A DNA stretch of 18,214 nt from Syntrophobacterales bacterium (GTDB lineage Bacteria > Desulfobacterota > Syntrophobacteria > BM002). The DNA is taken from assembly GCA_030601545.1 (NCBI GenBank), contig JAUVTM010000007.1, positions 1 to 18,214 of the forward strand, written 5' to 3'. Under the pieces are notes generated by a model. The model was not told the DNA's origin. It saw nothing but the letters and a program-made list of their open reading frames with translations, and searched no databases. The translations under genes and the position numbers were made by a program. This document shows, piece after piece, positions 7,250 to 14,394 of this stretch (its first letter is position 1; each line of letters opens with the position of its first letter).

Positions 7250-8206
7250 TCAGGGTCGCCAGGTCGCGACGGTGTGAACGTCGATCTGGTGGAAAGCAAA
7301 CAGGCAAAAGGTGACCAGGGCGAGACCCACTAGTATGGCCAGACCCGGTCGTGACCGGGTGACAGGCTTGGATGGATCTTGCCAGCTCCGTCCCTGACGA
7401 AGAAGAGAGACGGTACTCATCATAACGTAACATGCAACCGCAAATGGAGGGAAGCCAAAGAAACCGAGTATAGGCATTTCAAAAACCTTCAGCCAGCCGA
7501 CGTGAGGCACGGTGTAGACCCACTTGGTTAGGGACCAGTAGTTCCAAAACTCCCACAAAAGGCCGCAAATGGCGCCCGCTGTCACCAAGAGATAAAAGGT
7601 ACGGAGAGTCCCCTGCTGCCACTCCCGCATCAGAGAGCGCAATCCCAAGCGATGATTCAGAGGTTCGAGGAGAAATACAAAAATACCCCAGACCAGCGGA
7701 AAAAAGTACTGAGGCCAGACAAGGGGTAAAAGCAGGAAGACGAGCCCAGTGATTGCGAAGGGAACATACCAACGAGTTGAGTCTGAGAGAGGCCGCAGCC
7801 GCGATTTTTTAAAAAGACCATAAGCATCCAAAAGCTCCATGGTCTCAAAGAGCCCCGGAAGAACTGTGGCGTAGCACACCGCATATCCAGCCCAGCGTTG
7901 GAGAATATTTTCAGGCACCATGACGTAATGCCAGTTGTTCAGGACAATGTTGAAGAGTTCGAAGATGAGCCAGAAAAAGACAGACCAGGGTAAGAGGAGG
8001 AAAAATTCGCGCGGATGTCGCTTTAGCAGTGAACTGCCTTTGCGCCGGTAGACGAGTCCGTCAACAATCAGAATATACGGCCACCAGGCAAGAGGAAAGA
8101 ACCAGTACTGCACCACCTCTATGCCGACAAACAGGAGACCCTGGGCAATTACCAGTACGCAGAGTCCAATCCAACCATACAAAGGAAAGCGATTTTCGTT
8201 CGGCAA
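7250..8206 (-). CDS. Polytopic membrane protein of unknown function with an internal repeat
   Basis: I do not recognise a named family. The 318-residue product has about eight or nine hydrophobic segments (near residues 10-28, 36-54, 67-88, 105-121, 147-164, 166-181, 203-225, 245-268 and 287-306) and is rich in Trp, Phe and Tyr. Two similar motifs stand out: FELFN, then NNWHY and VP (81-97), and WEFWN, then KWVYTVP (218-234). Each is a Glu-x-x-Asn pair at a membrane face followed by Trp, Tyr and Val-Pro, so the protein may be two related halves. The start is TTG at 8206 with only a weak GGA upstream; no ATG is available before the first helix. The C-terminus is short and cytoplasmic or periplasmic (not decidable). 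The gene stands alone, flanked by repeat elements on both sides. Confidence 0.7.
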   Translation of the reverse strand: MPNENRFPLYGWIGLCVLVIAQGLLFVGIEVVQYWFFPLAWWPYILIVDGLVYRRKGSSLLKRHPREFFLLLPWSVFFWLIFELFNIVLNNWHYVMVPENILQRWAGYAVCYATVLPGLFETMELLDAYGLFKKSRLRPLSDSTRWYVPFAITGLVFLLLPLVWPQYFFPLVWGIFVFLLEPLNHRLGLRSLMREWQQGTLRTFYLLVTAGAICGLLWEFWNYWSLTKWVYTVPHVGWLKVFEMPILGFFGFPPFAVACYVMMSTVSLLRQGRSWQDPSKPVTRSRPGLAILVGLALVTFCLFAFHQIDVHTVATWRP

Positions 8207-8224
8207 GGTTCTTATCCAATTTTA

Positions 8225-8394
8225 GATTTAAGATTGCAGATTGTAGATTGACGCGGGTTGCGAGCTGTGGCCTGGTGGCCCTGGTCAGTTTTAGACTGCA
8301 GCCAAATCACCCAATTCTGAATAAACAAATCATAAATCTACAATCATAAATCTACAATCATAAATCTACAATCTGCAATCTGCAATCTCAAATC
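8225..8394. repeat. Inverted pair of 7-base-period arrays (AATC family), copy 2
   Basis: Positions 8225-8252 are four heptads of form GATTNNN (GATTTAA, GATTGCA, GATTGTA, GATTGAC). After 72 bases, positions 8325-8394 are ten unbroken heptads of form NNNAATC; ATAAATC and TACAATC alternate three times, then TGCAATC twice, then TCAAATC. The layout and orientation match copy 1 at 405-503. It starts 19 bases upstream of the start codon of the 318-residue membrane protein gene and so occupies its expected promoter region. Confidence 0.85.
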
Positions 8395-8489
8395 TCCCTG
8401 CAGTTATCGATTTTTTGCTATAAAGTCAACCACTTTTGTGACCCTTCCAAAAAAGCCTGAATGTCACATAAATTTGTGAAAAAAAATGC

Positions 8490-8518
8490 TTGCAGATTTG
8501 TTTATTACAAGGTATATT
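8490..8518 (+). promoter_or_regulatory. Candidate distal sigma-70 promoter for sat
   Basis: TTGCAG at 8490-8495 and TATATT at 8513-8518 are separated by exactly 17 bases in an A/T-rich setting that opens a G+C-richer region. It reads toward sat, but 472 bases ahead of its start codon, so use would produce a leader of about 460 bases. Match to consensus is good; activity is inferred. Confidence 0.45.
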
Positions 8519-8844
8519 GCCCCAAACATTGTTAAAGATAGTACAAAATCACCCCAGCCAATGTATTTTCTCTCCCCCTCGCAACGGGGTGGTGCTCAGG
8601 CATTTACTGGGCCCGAACATGGAGGGGTTGGTAAAAGACGCCTCCCCCTTGAGCCTGCTGTAAATGAGACTTTCTGGTTTAGCGAAACGAAAACGAACCG
8701 TTTCAGATACCGGGATAATGAACAGACGCGGTAGCCCGGCAGTCGTGTAAGCGGATTTTGCCCCGCCACCTGAAAGGGAAAAATTTCCGAGGCGCGACAC
8801 CGTAGGGATCGAGGCGTCATTGCCGATTGAAGTTAGAGCAAATT
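8519..8844 (+). other. Gene-free region upstream of sat, possible long leader
   Basis: No convincing gene is seen on either strand; the short frames at 8486-8734 (+) and 8549-8800 (-) lack ribosome sites. The strand can form several local hairpins, the clearest being GAAACG (8684-8689) with CGTTTC (8699-8704), extended by CTGGT and ACCGG outside a small internal loop, and GGAAA with TTTCC at 8777-8788. If the promoter at 8490 is used, this would be transcribed as part of a structured leader. I could not match it to a known riboswitch class. Confidence 0.35.
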
Positions 8845-8873
8845 TTCACAAACAACGGGCGGGACAGGATAAT
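8845..8873 (+). promoter_or_regulatory. Candidate proximal sigma-70 promoter for sat
   Basis: TTCACA (8845-8850) and GATAAT (8868-8873) each match five of six consensus bases and are spaced by 17 bases. It sits 116 bases ahead of the sat ATG, a normal leader length, which makes it the better of the two candidates. Confidence 0.5.
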
Positions 8874-8989
8874 TTTGTGCTTTTGGTAGGGGTGAATGAA
8901 TTGTTGAGAAGGCGCCCTGGTAGTAGGGCTTGCCCAAACTCATAAAGTTTTTTGGAAATGAATACTCATTGAAGAAGGGAGAACAGGAA

Positions 8990-10231
8990 ATGTCGAAGTT
9001 AGTACCCCCACACGGTAAAGAGAGAAAACTGAAACCGTTGCTGCTAGAGGGCGATGAGCTCAAAGCAGAAATTGAAAAGGCGAAGACCTTAAAGAAAGTC
9101 CCGATGACATCACGGGAAGCTTCTGACGTGCTCATGCTGGGCATAGGCGCTTTCACCCCGTTGGCAGGGTTCATGGGCTCTGACGACTGGAAGGGAGTCT
9201 GTGACAAGTACCTGACGGCGGATGGAACTTTCTGGCCCATTCCCATCACCACGTCGGCGACCAAAGAGTTGGCGGACAGCATTGACGTCAATGAAGAGGT
9301 CGCTCTCGTGGATGTGGAAAATGACGAGATCCTCGCCACCATGAAGGTGACGGAAAAATACACCATCGACAAGGTCGCCGAGTGCAAGGCGGTCTTCTGG
9401 ACCGATGATGTTGAGGGCCATCCCGGGGTGCAGAAGGTCATGGCCCAGGAGGAGATTAACCTGGCCGGCCCCATCAAGGTGCTGAGCGAGAGCTTCTACC
9501 CCAAAGAGTTCGGCGGACTCTACCAGACACCGGCCCAGGCCCGGGCAATATTTGAGGAGAAGGGTTGGCGTACGGTGGCGGCGCTGCAGCTTCGCAACCC
9601 CATGCACCGCTCCCACGAGTACCTGGCCAAGATCGCCATGGAGGTGAGCGACGGCCTTTACATCCATCAGCTCCTGGGCAAACTGAAAGAAGGCGACATT
9701 CCCGCTGACGTGCGGGTGGACGCGATTCAGGCCCTGGTGGACAACTACTTTGTCACGGAGGCGGTTATCCAGGGCGGCTACCCCATGGAGATGCGCTACG
9801 CTGGTCCCCGTGAAGCTTTGCTCCATGCTTGCTTCCGCCAAAACTACGGCTGTAGCCACCTGATCGTCGGCCGTGACCACGCTGGTGTGGGTGATTACTA
9901 TGGCCCCTTTGATGCCCAACAGATCTTTCATGAGATCCCGGAGGGGGCGTTGGAACTGAAGCCGCTTCCTATTGACTGGACCTTCCACTGCTACAAGTGC
10001 GGTGGCATGTGTTCCATGAAGACCTGCCCCCACGGCAAGGAAGACCGGTTGCTTTTGAGCGGTACCATGGTTCGCAAGACCCTGTCCGAGGGCGGCGAAC
10101 TGCCCAAGGAATTCTCCAGGCCCGAAGTTGTGAAGATTCTCCAGGATTATTATGCTGGTCTCGAGGAGAAGGTGGAAATCAAACTGCATGGCCACGCCAC
10201 CGGAGATGCCGAGGAGAAGACCGACAAATAG
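8990..10231 (+). CDS. sat: Dissimilatory ATP sulfurylase (sulfate adenylyltransferase)
   Basis: Sat joins sulfate and ATP to give adenosine 5'-phosphosulfate (APS) and pyrophosphate, the first cytoplasmic step of sulfate reduction. From the ATG at 8990 the protein has 413 residues. It shows the nucleotide-binding QLRNPMHRSH motif at 200-209, GRDHAG at 294-299 and a zinc-site pattern at 334-348 (Cys334, Cys337, Cys341, Cys346, His348), the last of these typical of ATP sulfurylases from sulfate reducers. There is no APS kinase domain, in line with use of APS rather than PAPS. The frame runs on upstream to 8930, but the MSKLVPP start has a GAAGGGAG site about ten bases before it and matches the usual N-terminus. 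The gene heads the sulfate reduction block, 238 bases before aprB, with a hairpin in between. Confidence 0.97.
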   Translation: MSKLVPPHGKERKLKPLLLEGDELKAEIEKAKTLKKVPMTSREASDVLMLGIGAFTPLAGFMGSDDWKGVCDKYLTADGTFWPIPITTSATKELADSIDVNEEVALVDVENDEILATMKVTEKYTIDKVAECKAVFWTDDVEGHPGVQKVMAQEEINLAGPIKVLSESFYPKEFGGLYQTPAQARAIFEEKGWRTVAALQLRNPMHRSHEYLAKIAMEVSDGLYIHQLLGKLKEGDIPADVRVDAIQALVDNYFVTEAVIQGGYPMEMRYAGPREALLHACFRQNYGCSHLIVGRDHAGVGDYYGPFDAQQIFHEIPEGALELKPLPIDWTFHCYKCGGMCSMKTCPHGKEDRLLLSGTMVRKTLSEGGELPKEFSRPEVVKILQDYYAGLEEKVEIKLHGHATGDAEEKTDK

Positions 10232-10269
10232 TCGCTAGAAGATTGGTTGGCAACGACCAAACGACAAAA

Positions 10270-10295
10270 GGCCGGAGAGGAGTCTACCTCCGGCC
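10270..10295 (+). terminator. Hairpin after sat, partial terminator or RNA end
   Basis: GGCCGGAG (10270-10277) and CTCCGGCC (10288-10295) form a perfect eight-base stem with a ten-base loop, 38 bases after the sat stop codon. Only CATTT follows, so on this strand the T-run is weak; it may attenuate or stabilise the sat message rather than stop all transcription into aprB. Confidence 0.5.
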
Positions 10296-10361
10296 CATTT
10301 AACCAAGGCATAGAAGTAGTTGCTTTCTATGACCACTTGACAGCTAAATAGCACCCATTGG

Positions 10362-10373
10362 AAGGAGGTGATC
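10362..10373 (+). promoter_or_regulatory. Near-perfect Shine-Dalgarno sequence without a gene
   Basis: AAGGAGGTGATC is complementary to the whole 3' end of 16S rRNA, yet no ATG, GTG or TTG lies within the usual distance after it, and the aprB start is 97 bases further. aprB has its own site (AGGAGGG at 10458-10464). It could be a ribosome standby site or part of the aprB leader fold. Confidence 0.4.
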
Positions 10374-10469
10374 GGCGGGTATTCGTTCTGGCTCTGGAGT
10401 TGGAAATTTCGGAGCTGTAGTAAGTGATTACGTACGATTTTTAGGTCAATAAACATAGGAGGGAATTCA

Positions 10470-10907
10470 ATGCCAAGTTACGTCATTGATGAAAAATGTG
10501 ACGGATGCAAGGGGCAGGACAGGACCGCCTGCATGTACATCTGCCCCAACGACTTGATGGTCCTGGACGTGGAGGCCATGAAGGCTTACAACCAGGAGCC
10601 CGAGTTTTGCTGGGAGTGCTATAACTGCGTGAAGATCTGTCCCACGCAGGCCGTTGACGTCCGCGGCTACGCCGACTTCGTGCCCATGGGCGCCAGCGTG
10701 GTGCCCCTGCGCGGTTCCGAGGACATCATGTGGACGGTGAAATTCAGAGACGGCACTATCAAGCGCTTCAAGTTCCCTATCCGCACCACGGACGAAGGTA
10801 CTGCTGTGCCCGATGGAGGCTATCCTGAGGGCCCTGGTGATCTCAACGACCAGAACCTGTGGACTGAGCCGCAATCGGGGGGCTTCGATGTGCTGCCCAC
10901 TAAGTAA
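10470..10907 (+). CDS. aprB: APS reductase beta subunit (ferredoxin-like)
   Basis: AprB carries two [4Fe-4S] clusters that pass electrons to the flavin of AprA during reduction of APS to sulfite and AMP. The 145-residue protein has the ligands Cys10, Cys13, Cys21 and Cys25 for one cluster (with the AprB-type insertion between the second and third Cys) and Cys47, Cys50, Cys53 and Cys57 for the other. After residue 60 come short beta strands and a C-terminal tail (PQSGGFDVLPTK) that in known structures wraps around AprA. An AGGAGGG site lies five bases before the ATG. aprA follows after 18 bases, so the two subunits are translated from one message. I see no clear promoter between sat and aprB, so readthrough from sat is possible. 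Confidence 0.97.
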   Translation: MPSYVIDEKCDGCKGQDRTACMYICPNDLMVLDVEAMKAYNQEPEFCWECYNCVKICPTQAVDVRGYADFVPMGASVVPLRGSEDIMWTVKFRDGTIKRFKFPIRTTDEGTAVPDGGYPEGPGDLNDQNLWTEPQSGGFDVLPTK

Positions 10908-10925
10908 TTTGAGGAGGTGAAAATT

Positions 10926-12815
10926 ATGGAGGCTTTTGAAACCGTCGAACTGAGTACTGATCTTCTGATCGTCGGTGGCGGCATGGCCGCCTGCGGTGCG
11001 GCCTGGGAGGCGTCTTACTGGGCCAAGAAGAACAACCTGAGCGTGCTTATGGTGGACAAGGCTGCGGTGGACCGCAGCGGCGCGGTGGCCATGGGGCTTT
11101 CCGCCATCAACACTTACATCGGTGCGGGCCGCGGTGAGAACACCCCCGAGGACTTTGTCAGCTATGTCCAGAATGACCAGATGGGGACCACCCGTGAGGA
11201 CCTGGTCTACGATATTGCCCGCCACGTTGACTCCTCGGTGCACCTGTTCGAGAAATGGGGACTCCCCATCTGGAAGGATGCCGAGGGTAACTATCAGCGC
11301 GCCGGCCGCTGGCAGGTCATGATCAACGGCGAGTCCTACAAGGTAATCGTGGCTGAGGCCACCAAGAGCGCCCTGGGTGTGGACAACATCCTCGAGCGTA
11401 TCTTCATCGTCAAGCTGCTCACCGACGCCAATGACCCCAGCCGGATCGCCGGAGCTGCGGGCTTCAGCGTCCGCGAGAACAAGGTCTATTTCATCAAGGC
11501 CAAGGCCGTCTGCTGCTTATGCGGTGGCGCCGTGCACATTTTCCGGCCGCGCTCCGTGGGCGAGGGTCTGGGACGCACCTGGTATCCACCCTGGAACGCC
11601 GGCTCCAACTACGCCATGATGGCCCAGGTTGGCGCTGAGCTGGCCCAGATGGAAAGCCGTTTCATCCCCACCCGGTTCAAGGACGGCTACGGACCGGTGG
11701 GCGCCTGGTTCCTGTTCTTCAAGGCCTCGGCCACCAACGCTTTCGATGAGGAGTACATCCACAATCTGGACGTGCTCAAGCCCTGGGCACCATATGACGC
11801 AGCCAAGCCGGTGCCCACGCCGTTGCGTAACCACCAGATGATGCTGGAGGTCATGGCGGGCAATGGCCCAATATTCATAAGGACTGACCGGGCCATCGCC
11901 GCCCTGGCCGAAAAGTACAAGGATGACCCCAAGGCCTACAAGAAGAAGATGAAAGAGCTGGAGTCCGAGGCCTGGGAAGACTTCCTGGATATGACCATCT
12001 CCCAGGCGCTGGTCTGGGCCGGCCAGAATATCTTCCCCGAATCGAAGAAGTCCGAGATGATGGCGGCCGAGCCCTACTTCATCGGCTCCCACGCCTCCCA
12101 CGCCGGAGCCTGGGTCAGCGGTCCGGCGGATCTGGCACCGCCTGAGTGGAACTGGGGCTACAACCGGATGACCACGGTCAATGGTCTGTTCACCGCCGGG
12201 GACGGGGTGGGCTGCTCGGCTCACAAGTTCTCTTCCGGCTCCCACGCCGAGGGCCGGATCGCCGGTAAGGCCGCGATCAAGTTCCTGGTGGAAAACCCCG
12301 GGGATGTGAACCTTGATGCCGGAAAGTTCGAGGAGATCAAAGCGGAGATTCTCCTGCCCCTGAAGACCTACGAAGAGGGCAAAGGCTACACGGTCACAGA
12401 CGACATTACCCCCAACTACATCAGGCCCAAGATGTTCTTGTTCCGCCTGAACAAGATCATGGACGAGTACGCCGGTGGCACCTCAATGTGGTACACCACC
12501 AACAAGCCCATGCTGGATCGGGCCCTGGAGGAGCTCAGGATGCTCTATGAGGACTCCAAGTTTCTGGCTGCCTCAGATCTCCACGAGTTGATGCGGGCCT
12601 GGGAGAACTTCCATCGTCTGTGGACCTCCGAGGTTCACGTGCGGCACCTCATGTTCAGGGAGGAGACCCGTTACCCGGGTTACTACTACCGCTCTGACTT
12701 CAAAGAGGTCCTTGACGAGGAGAACTGGAAGGTTTTCACCATCTCCAAATGGGATCCCGCCACCAGAGAGTGGTCCATCCGCAAGGAGCCCGTGCAGAAT
12801 TGGTTGGGCCTATAA
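10926..12815 (+). CDS. aprA: APS reductase alpha subunit (FAD flavoprotein)
   Basis: AprA holds FAD and the active site where APS is reduced to sulfite and AMP in the cytoplasm. The 629-residue protein opens with the FAD-binding GGGMAACGAAWEA at 17-29. Conserved substrate-pocket stretches are RTWYPPWNAG (217-226), ESRFIPTRFKDGYG (243-256, Arg250 being the likely equivalent of the catalytic Arg265 of the Archaeoglobus enzyme) and GSHASHAGAW (387-396, with the expected active-site His). FAD contacts recur at TAGDGVGCSAHKFSSGSHAEG (423-443). Upstream in-frame GTG at 10917 overlaps the GAGGAGG ribosome site, so the ATG at 10926 is chosen. Length is near that of known AprA proteins. A strong terminator follows. 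The type is the reductive one by gene context (qmo next door); sequence alone does not exclude the oxidative use. Confidence 0.97.
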   Translation: MEAFETVELSTDLLIVGGGMAACGAAWEASYWAKKNNLSVLMVDKAAVDRSGAVAMGLSAINTYIGAGRGENTPEDFVSYVQNDQMGTTREDLVYDIARHVDSSVHLFEKWGLPIWKDAEGNYQRAGRWQVMINGESYKVIVAEATKSALGVDNILERIFIVKLLTDANDPSRIAGAAGFSVRENKVYFIKAKAVCCLCGGAVHIFRPRSVGEGLGRTWYPPWNAGSNYAMMAQVGAELAQMESRFIPTRFKDGYGPVGAWFLFFKASATNAFDEEYIHNLDVLKPWAPYDAAKPVPTPLRNHQMMLEVMAGNGPIFIRTDRAIAALAEKYKDDPKAYKKKMKELESEAWEDFLDMTISQALVWAGQNIFPESKKSEMMAAEPYFIGSHASHAGAWVSGPADLAPPEWNWGYNRMTTVNGLFTAGDGVGCSAHKFSSGSHAEGRIAGKAAIKFLVENPGDVNLDAGKFEEIKAEILLPLKTYEEGKGYTVTDDITPNYIRPKMFLFRLNKIMDEYAGGTSMWYTTNKPMLDRALEELRMLYEDSKFLAASDLHELMRAWENFHRLWTSEVHVRHLMFREETRYPGYYYRSDFKEVLDEENWKVFTISKWDPATREWSIRKEPVQNWLGL

Positions 12816-12833
12816 GTGAAACCTGATTGATCC

Positions 12834-12870
12834 TGCTCCAGGCGCCGGACCGGCGTCTGGAGCACTTTTC
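12834..12870 (+). terminator. Intrinsic terminator after aprA
   Basis: Arms 12834-12846 and 12852-12864 form a 13-base stem (one G-T pair) closed by a five-base GGACC loop, followed by CTTTTCC. It begins 19 bases after the aprA stop codon and ends the aprBA transcript, at least in part. Confidence 0.85.
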
Positions 12871-12883
12871 CAACTTTCCTTTC

Positions 12884-12915
12884 CTTGGGCAACACTGAGA
12901 CTTCCGTTGCCCAAG
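12884..12915 (+). other. Second hairpin between aprA and qmoA
   Basis: CTTGGGCAAC (12884-12893) and GTTGCCCAAG (12906-12915) form a perfect ten-base stem with a 12-base loop. It follows the aprA terminator by 13 bases and has no T-run of note. It could be a backup terminator, a protein site or a message end. Confidence 0.6.
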
Positions 12916-12961
12916 ATACTTGAGGGATGATGTTTAGCCCTCCCAGAGTTGACTCCAAAAT

Positions 12962-13065
12962 CTAAACCCTATGGTGATTGCCCGGCAAAACGGCTATAGA
13001 TACAGAACTGGGAAGTTGCGGCGGCGACAAGCTCATGCGCGTCGGGCAACCTCCTTAGGGTTTAG
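12962..13065 (+). promoter_or_regulatory. Long paired leader before qmoA
   Basis: CTAAACCCTA (12962-12971) is an exact complement of TAGGGTTTAG (13056-13065). Inside it, GGT with ACC and TGCCCG (12979-12984) with CGGGCA (13043-13048) pair on, leaving a loop of 58 bases. CCTCCTT at 13050-13056, identical to the anti-Shine-Dalgarno core, lies at the internal loop and could pair with the qmoA ribosome site GGAGG at 13117-13121. A poor promoter-like pair (TTGACT at 12949, TATGGT at 12970, 15-base spacing) overlaps its start. I know no named riboswitch that fits. Confidence 0.5.
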
Positions 13066-13127
13066 TCGTAACTCTTCCTACGTACAATCTTGCCCTAAAG
13101 TAAAACCAAATACCTTGGAGGAATGCG

Positions 13128-14390
13128 ATGGCTGATGAAAAGGCTTTGACGCAAAGTATTTTAGTGGTGGGCGGCGGCATTAGCGGCCTGACCACGGCGG
13201 TGGAGGCGGCCGAGACTGGCCGCGATGTTTTTATTGTTGAAAAGCGGCCGTATCTTGGCGGTCGGGTGGCGCAATTGAACCAATACTTTCCCAAGCTCTG
13301 CCCGCCCAGCTGCGGTCTGGAAATCAACTTTCGTCGCATAAGACAGAATCCCCGGATCAAATTTTTCACCATGGCTGAGGTGGAGAGTATATCCGGAGAG
13401 GAAGGAAACTTCGATGTGACCATCAAGCTCAATCCGCGCTATGTGAACGAAAACTGTACCGCTTGCGGAGATTGCGCCGCAGGGGTCACAACTGAAATTC
13501 CCAACGAGTACAACTACAACATGGACAAGATGAAGGCCGTCTATCTTCCTCACGACATGGCTTATCCCATGCGCTATGTGATTGCCCCGGAAATTATCGG
13601 TACTGAAGAGGCAACCAAGGCCAAGGAAGCCTGCCAGTATGACGCGGTGGATTTGGAGATGCAGCCTGAAACCGTAACCCTGAAGGTTGCGTCTATTGTG
13701 TGGGCCACCGGTTGGAATCCCTACGATGCCAGCAAGATAGAGAATCTGGGCTTCGGCACGGTTCCCAATGTGATCACCAACGTGATGATGGAGCGGTTGG
13801 CGGCATTTGATGGTCCTACCGGCGGGAAGATTGTCCGACCCGCAGATGGCAAACCGGTGGAGAGCGTCGTTTTTGTACAATGCGCCGGCTCCCGGGACGA
13901 GAACTACATGGCCATTTGCTCTCACATTTGCTGCTTGGCATCGCTGAAGCAGACCACTTACATCAGGGAGCAGCTCCCCGATGCCAAGGTTACCATCTTC
14001 TACATTGATATCCGGGCCTTGGGCAAATATGAGGAGTTCTACACCAAAGTTGCAGCTGACGAAAATGTCACCCTCATCAAGGGCAAGGTTGCCAAGGTAG
14101 AGGCAGATCCGGCCAGCGGCCAGATCGTCGTCGAGGCTGAGGACATTTACAGCGGCAGTAAAATCCAGGCCAAAGTGGATCTGGTGGTGCTGGCTACCGG
14201 TATGGAGCCCAGTACAGCCACGGCCAGGGTGCCGACTGATGTAAGCTATGACGAAAGTGGCTTTGTCGTAAGTGAGAAGCCGGGAATCTATGCTGCCGGA
14301 TGCGCCAGAAGGCCGCTGGATGTGGCGACTGCCAACCGGGATGCAACCGCTGCAGCGCTCAAGGCCATTCAATCCACGGTGAGGAGGTAA
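13128..14390 (+). CDS. qmoA: Quinone-interacting membrane-bound oxidoreductase subunit A
   Basis: QmoA is a soluble HdrA-like FAD subunit of the complex thought to carry electrons from menaquinol to AprBA. The 420-residue protein begins with the FAD motif GGGISG (15-20) and EKRPYLGGR, then LCPPSCGLE (Cys58, Cys62), a QmoA-type feature. CTACGDC at 110-116 is the start of a ferredoxin-like motif, but the fourth expected Cys-Pro is replaced (Val120). A second FAD half follows with ATGWNPYDASKIE (193-205), CAGSRDENYMAICSHICC (252-269) and LATGMEP, ending in a GIYAAGCARRPLD stretch. GGAGG at 13117-13121 supports the ATG at 13128. qmoB begins four bases after its stop, with its ribosome site inside the end of qmoA, so the two are translationally linked. 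Confidence 0.94.
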   Translation: MADEKALTQSILVVGGGISGLTTAVEAAETGRDVFIVEKRPYLGGRVAQLNQYFPKLCPPSCGLEINFRRIRQNPRIKFFTMAEVESISGEEGNFDVTIKLNPRYVNENCTACGDCAAGVTTEIPNEYNYNMDKMKAVYLPHDMAYPMRYVIAPEIIGTEEATKAKEACQYDAVDLEMQPETVTLKVASIVWATGWNPYDASKIENLGFGTVPNVITNVMMERLAAFDGPTGGKIVRPADGKPVESVVFVQCAGSRDENYMAICSHICCLASLKQTTYIREQLPDAKVTIFYIDIRALGKYEEFYTKVAADENVTLIKGKVAKVEADPASGQIVVEAEDIYSGSKIQAKVDLVVLATGMEPSTATARVPTDVSYDESGFVVSEKPGIYAAGCARRPLDVATANRDATAAALKAIQSTVRR

Positions 14391-14394
14391 TCCA

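Noticed and set aside
8325..8394. CRISPR-like look of the ten-unit array
   Set aside because: Units are 7 bases and directly adjacent without spacers; there are no cas genes nearby.
8486..8800. Small open frames of about 82-83 codons on both strands upstream of sat
   Set aside because: Neither has a ribosome site; the + frame would start inside the candidate promoter. Overlapping open frames on both strands are more likely chance.
9110..10195. Long open frame of 361 codons on the - strand inside sat
   Set aside because: It lies opposite a firmly identified gene, has a His/Val/Leu-rich composition typical of antisense frames in G+C-rich genes, and no ribosome site.
10320..10349. Promoter for aprB from TTGCTT (10320) or TTGACA (10337)
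   Set aside because: TTGACA is a perfect -35 box but the bases at 17-18 spacing (GGAAGG) are nothing like a -10 box; TTGCTT has only a poor partner (GCTAAA). Not strong enough to list.
10467..11243. Open frame of 258 codons on the - strand across aprB and the start of aprA
   Set aside because: It spans two certain genes and their ribosome site, and its sequence has no family features.
13161..14372. Open frame of 403 codons on the - strand inside qmoA
   Set aside because: It is a mirror of the qmoA codon pattern without any recognisable domain; qmoA is well supported on the + strand.
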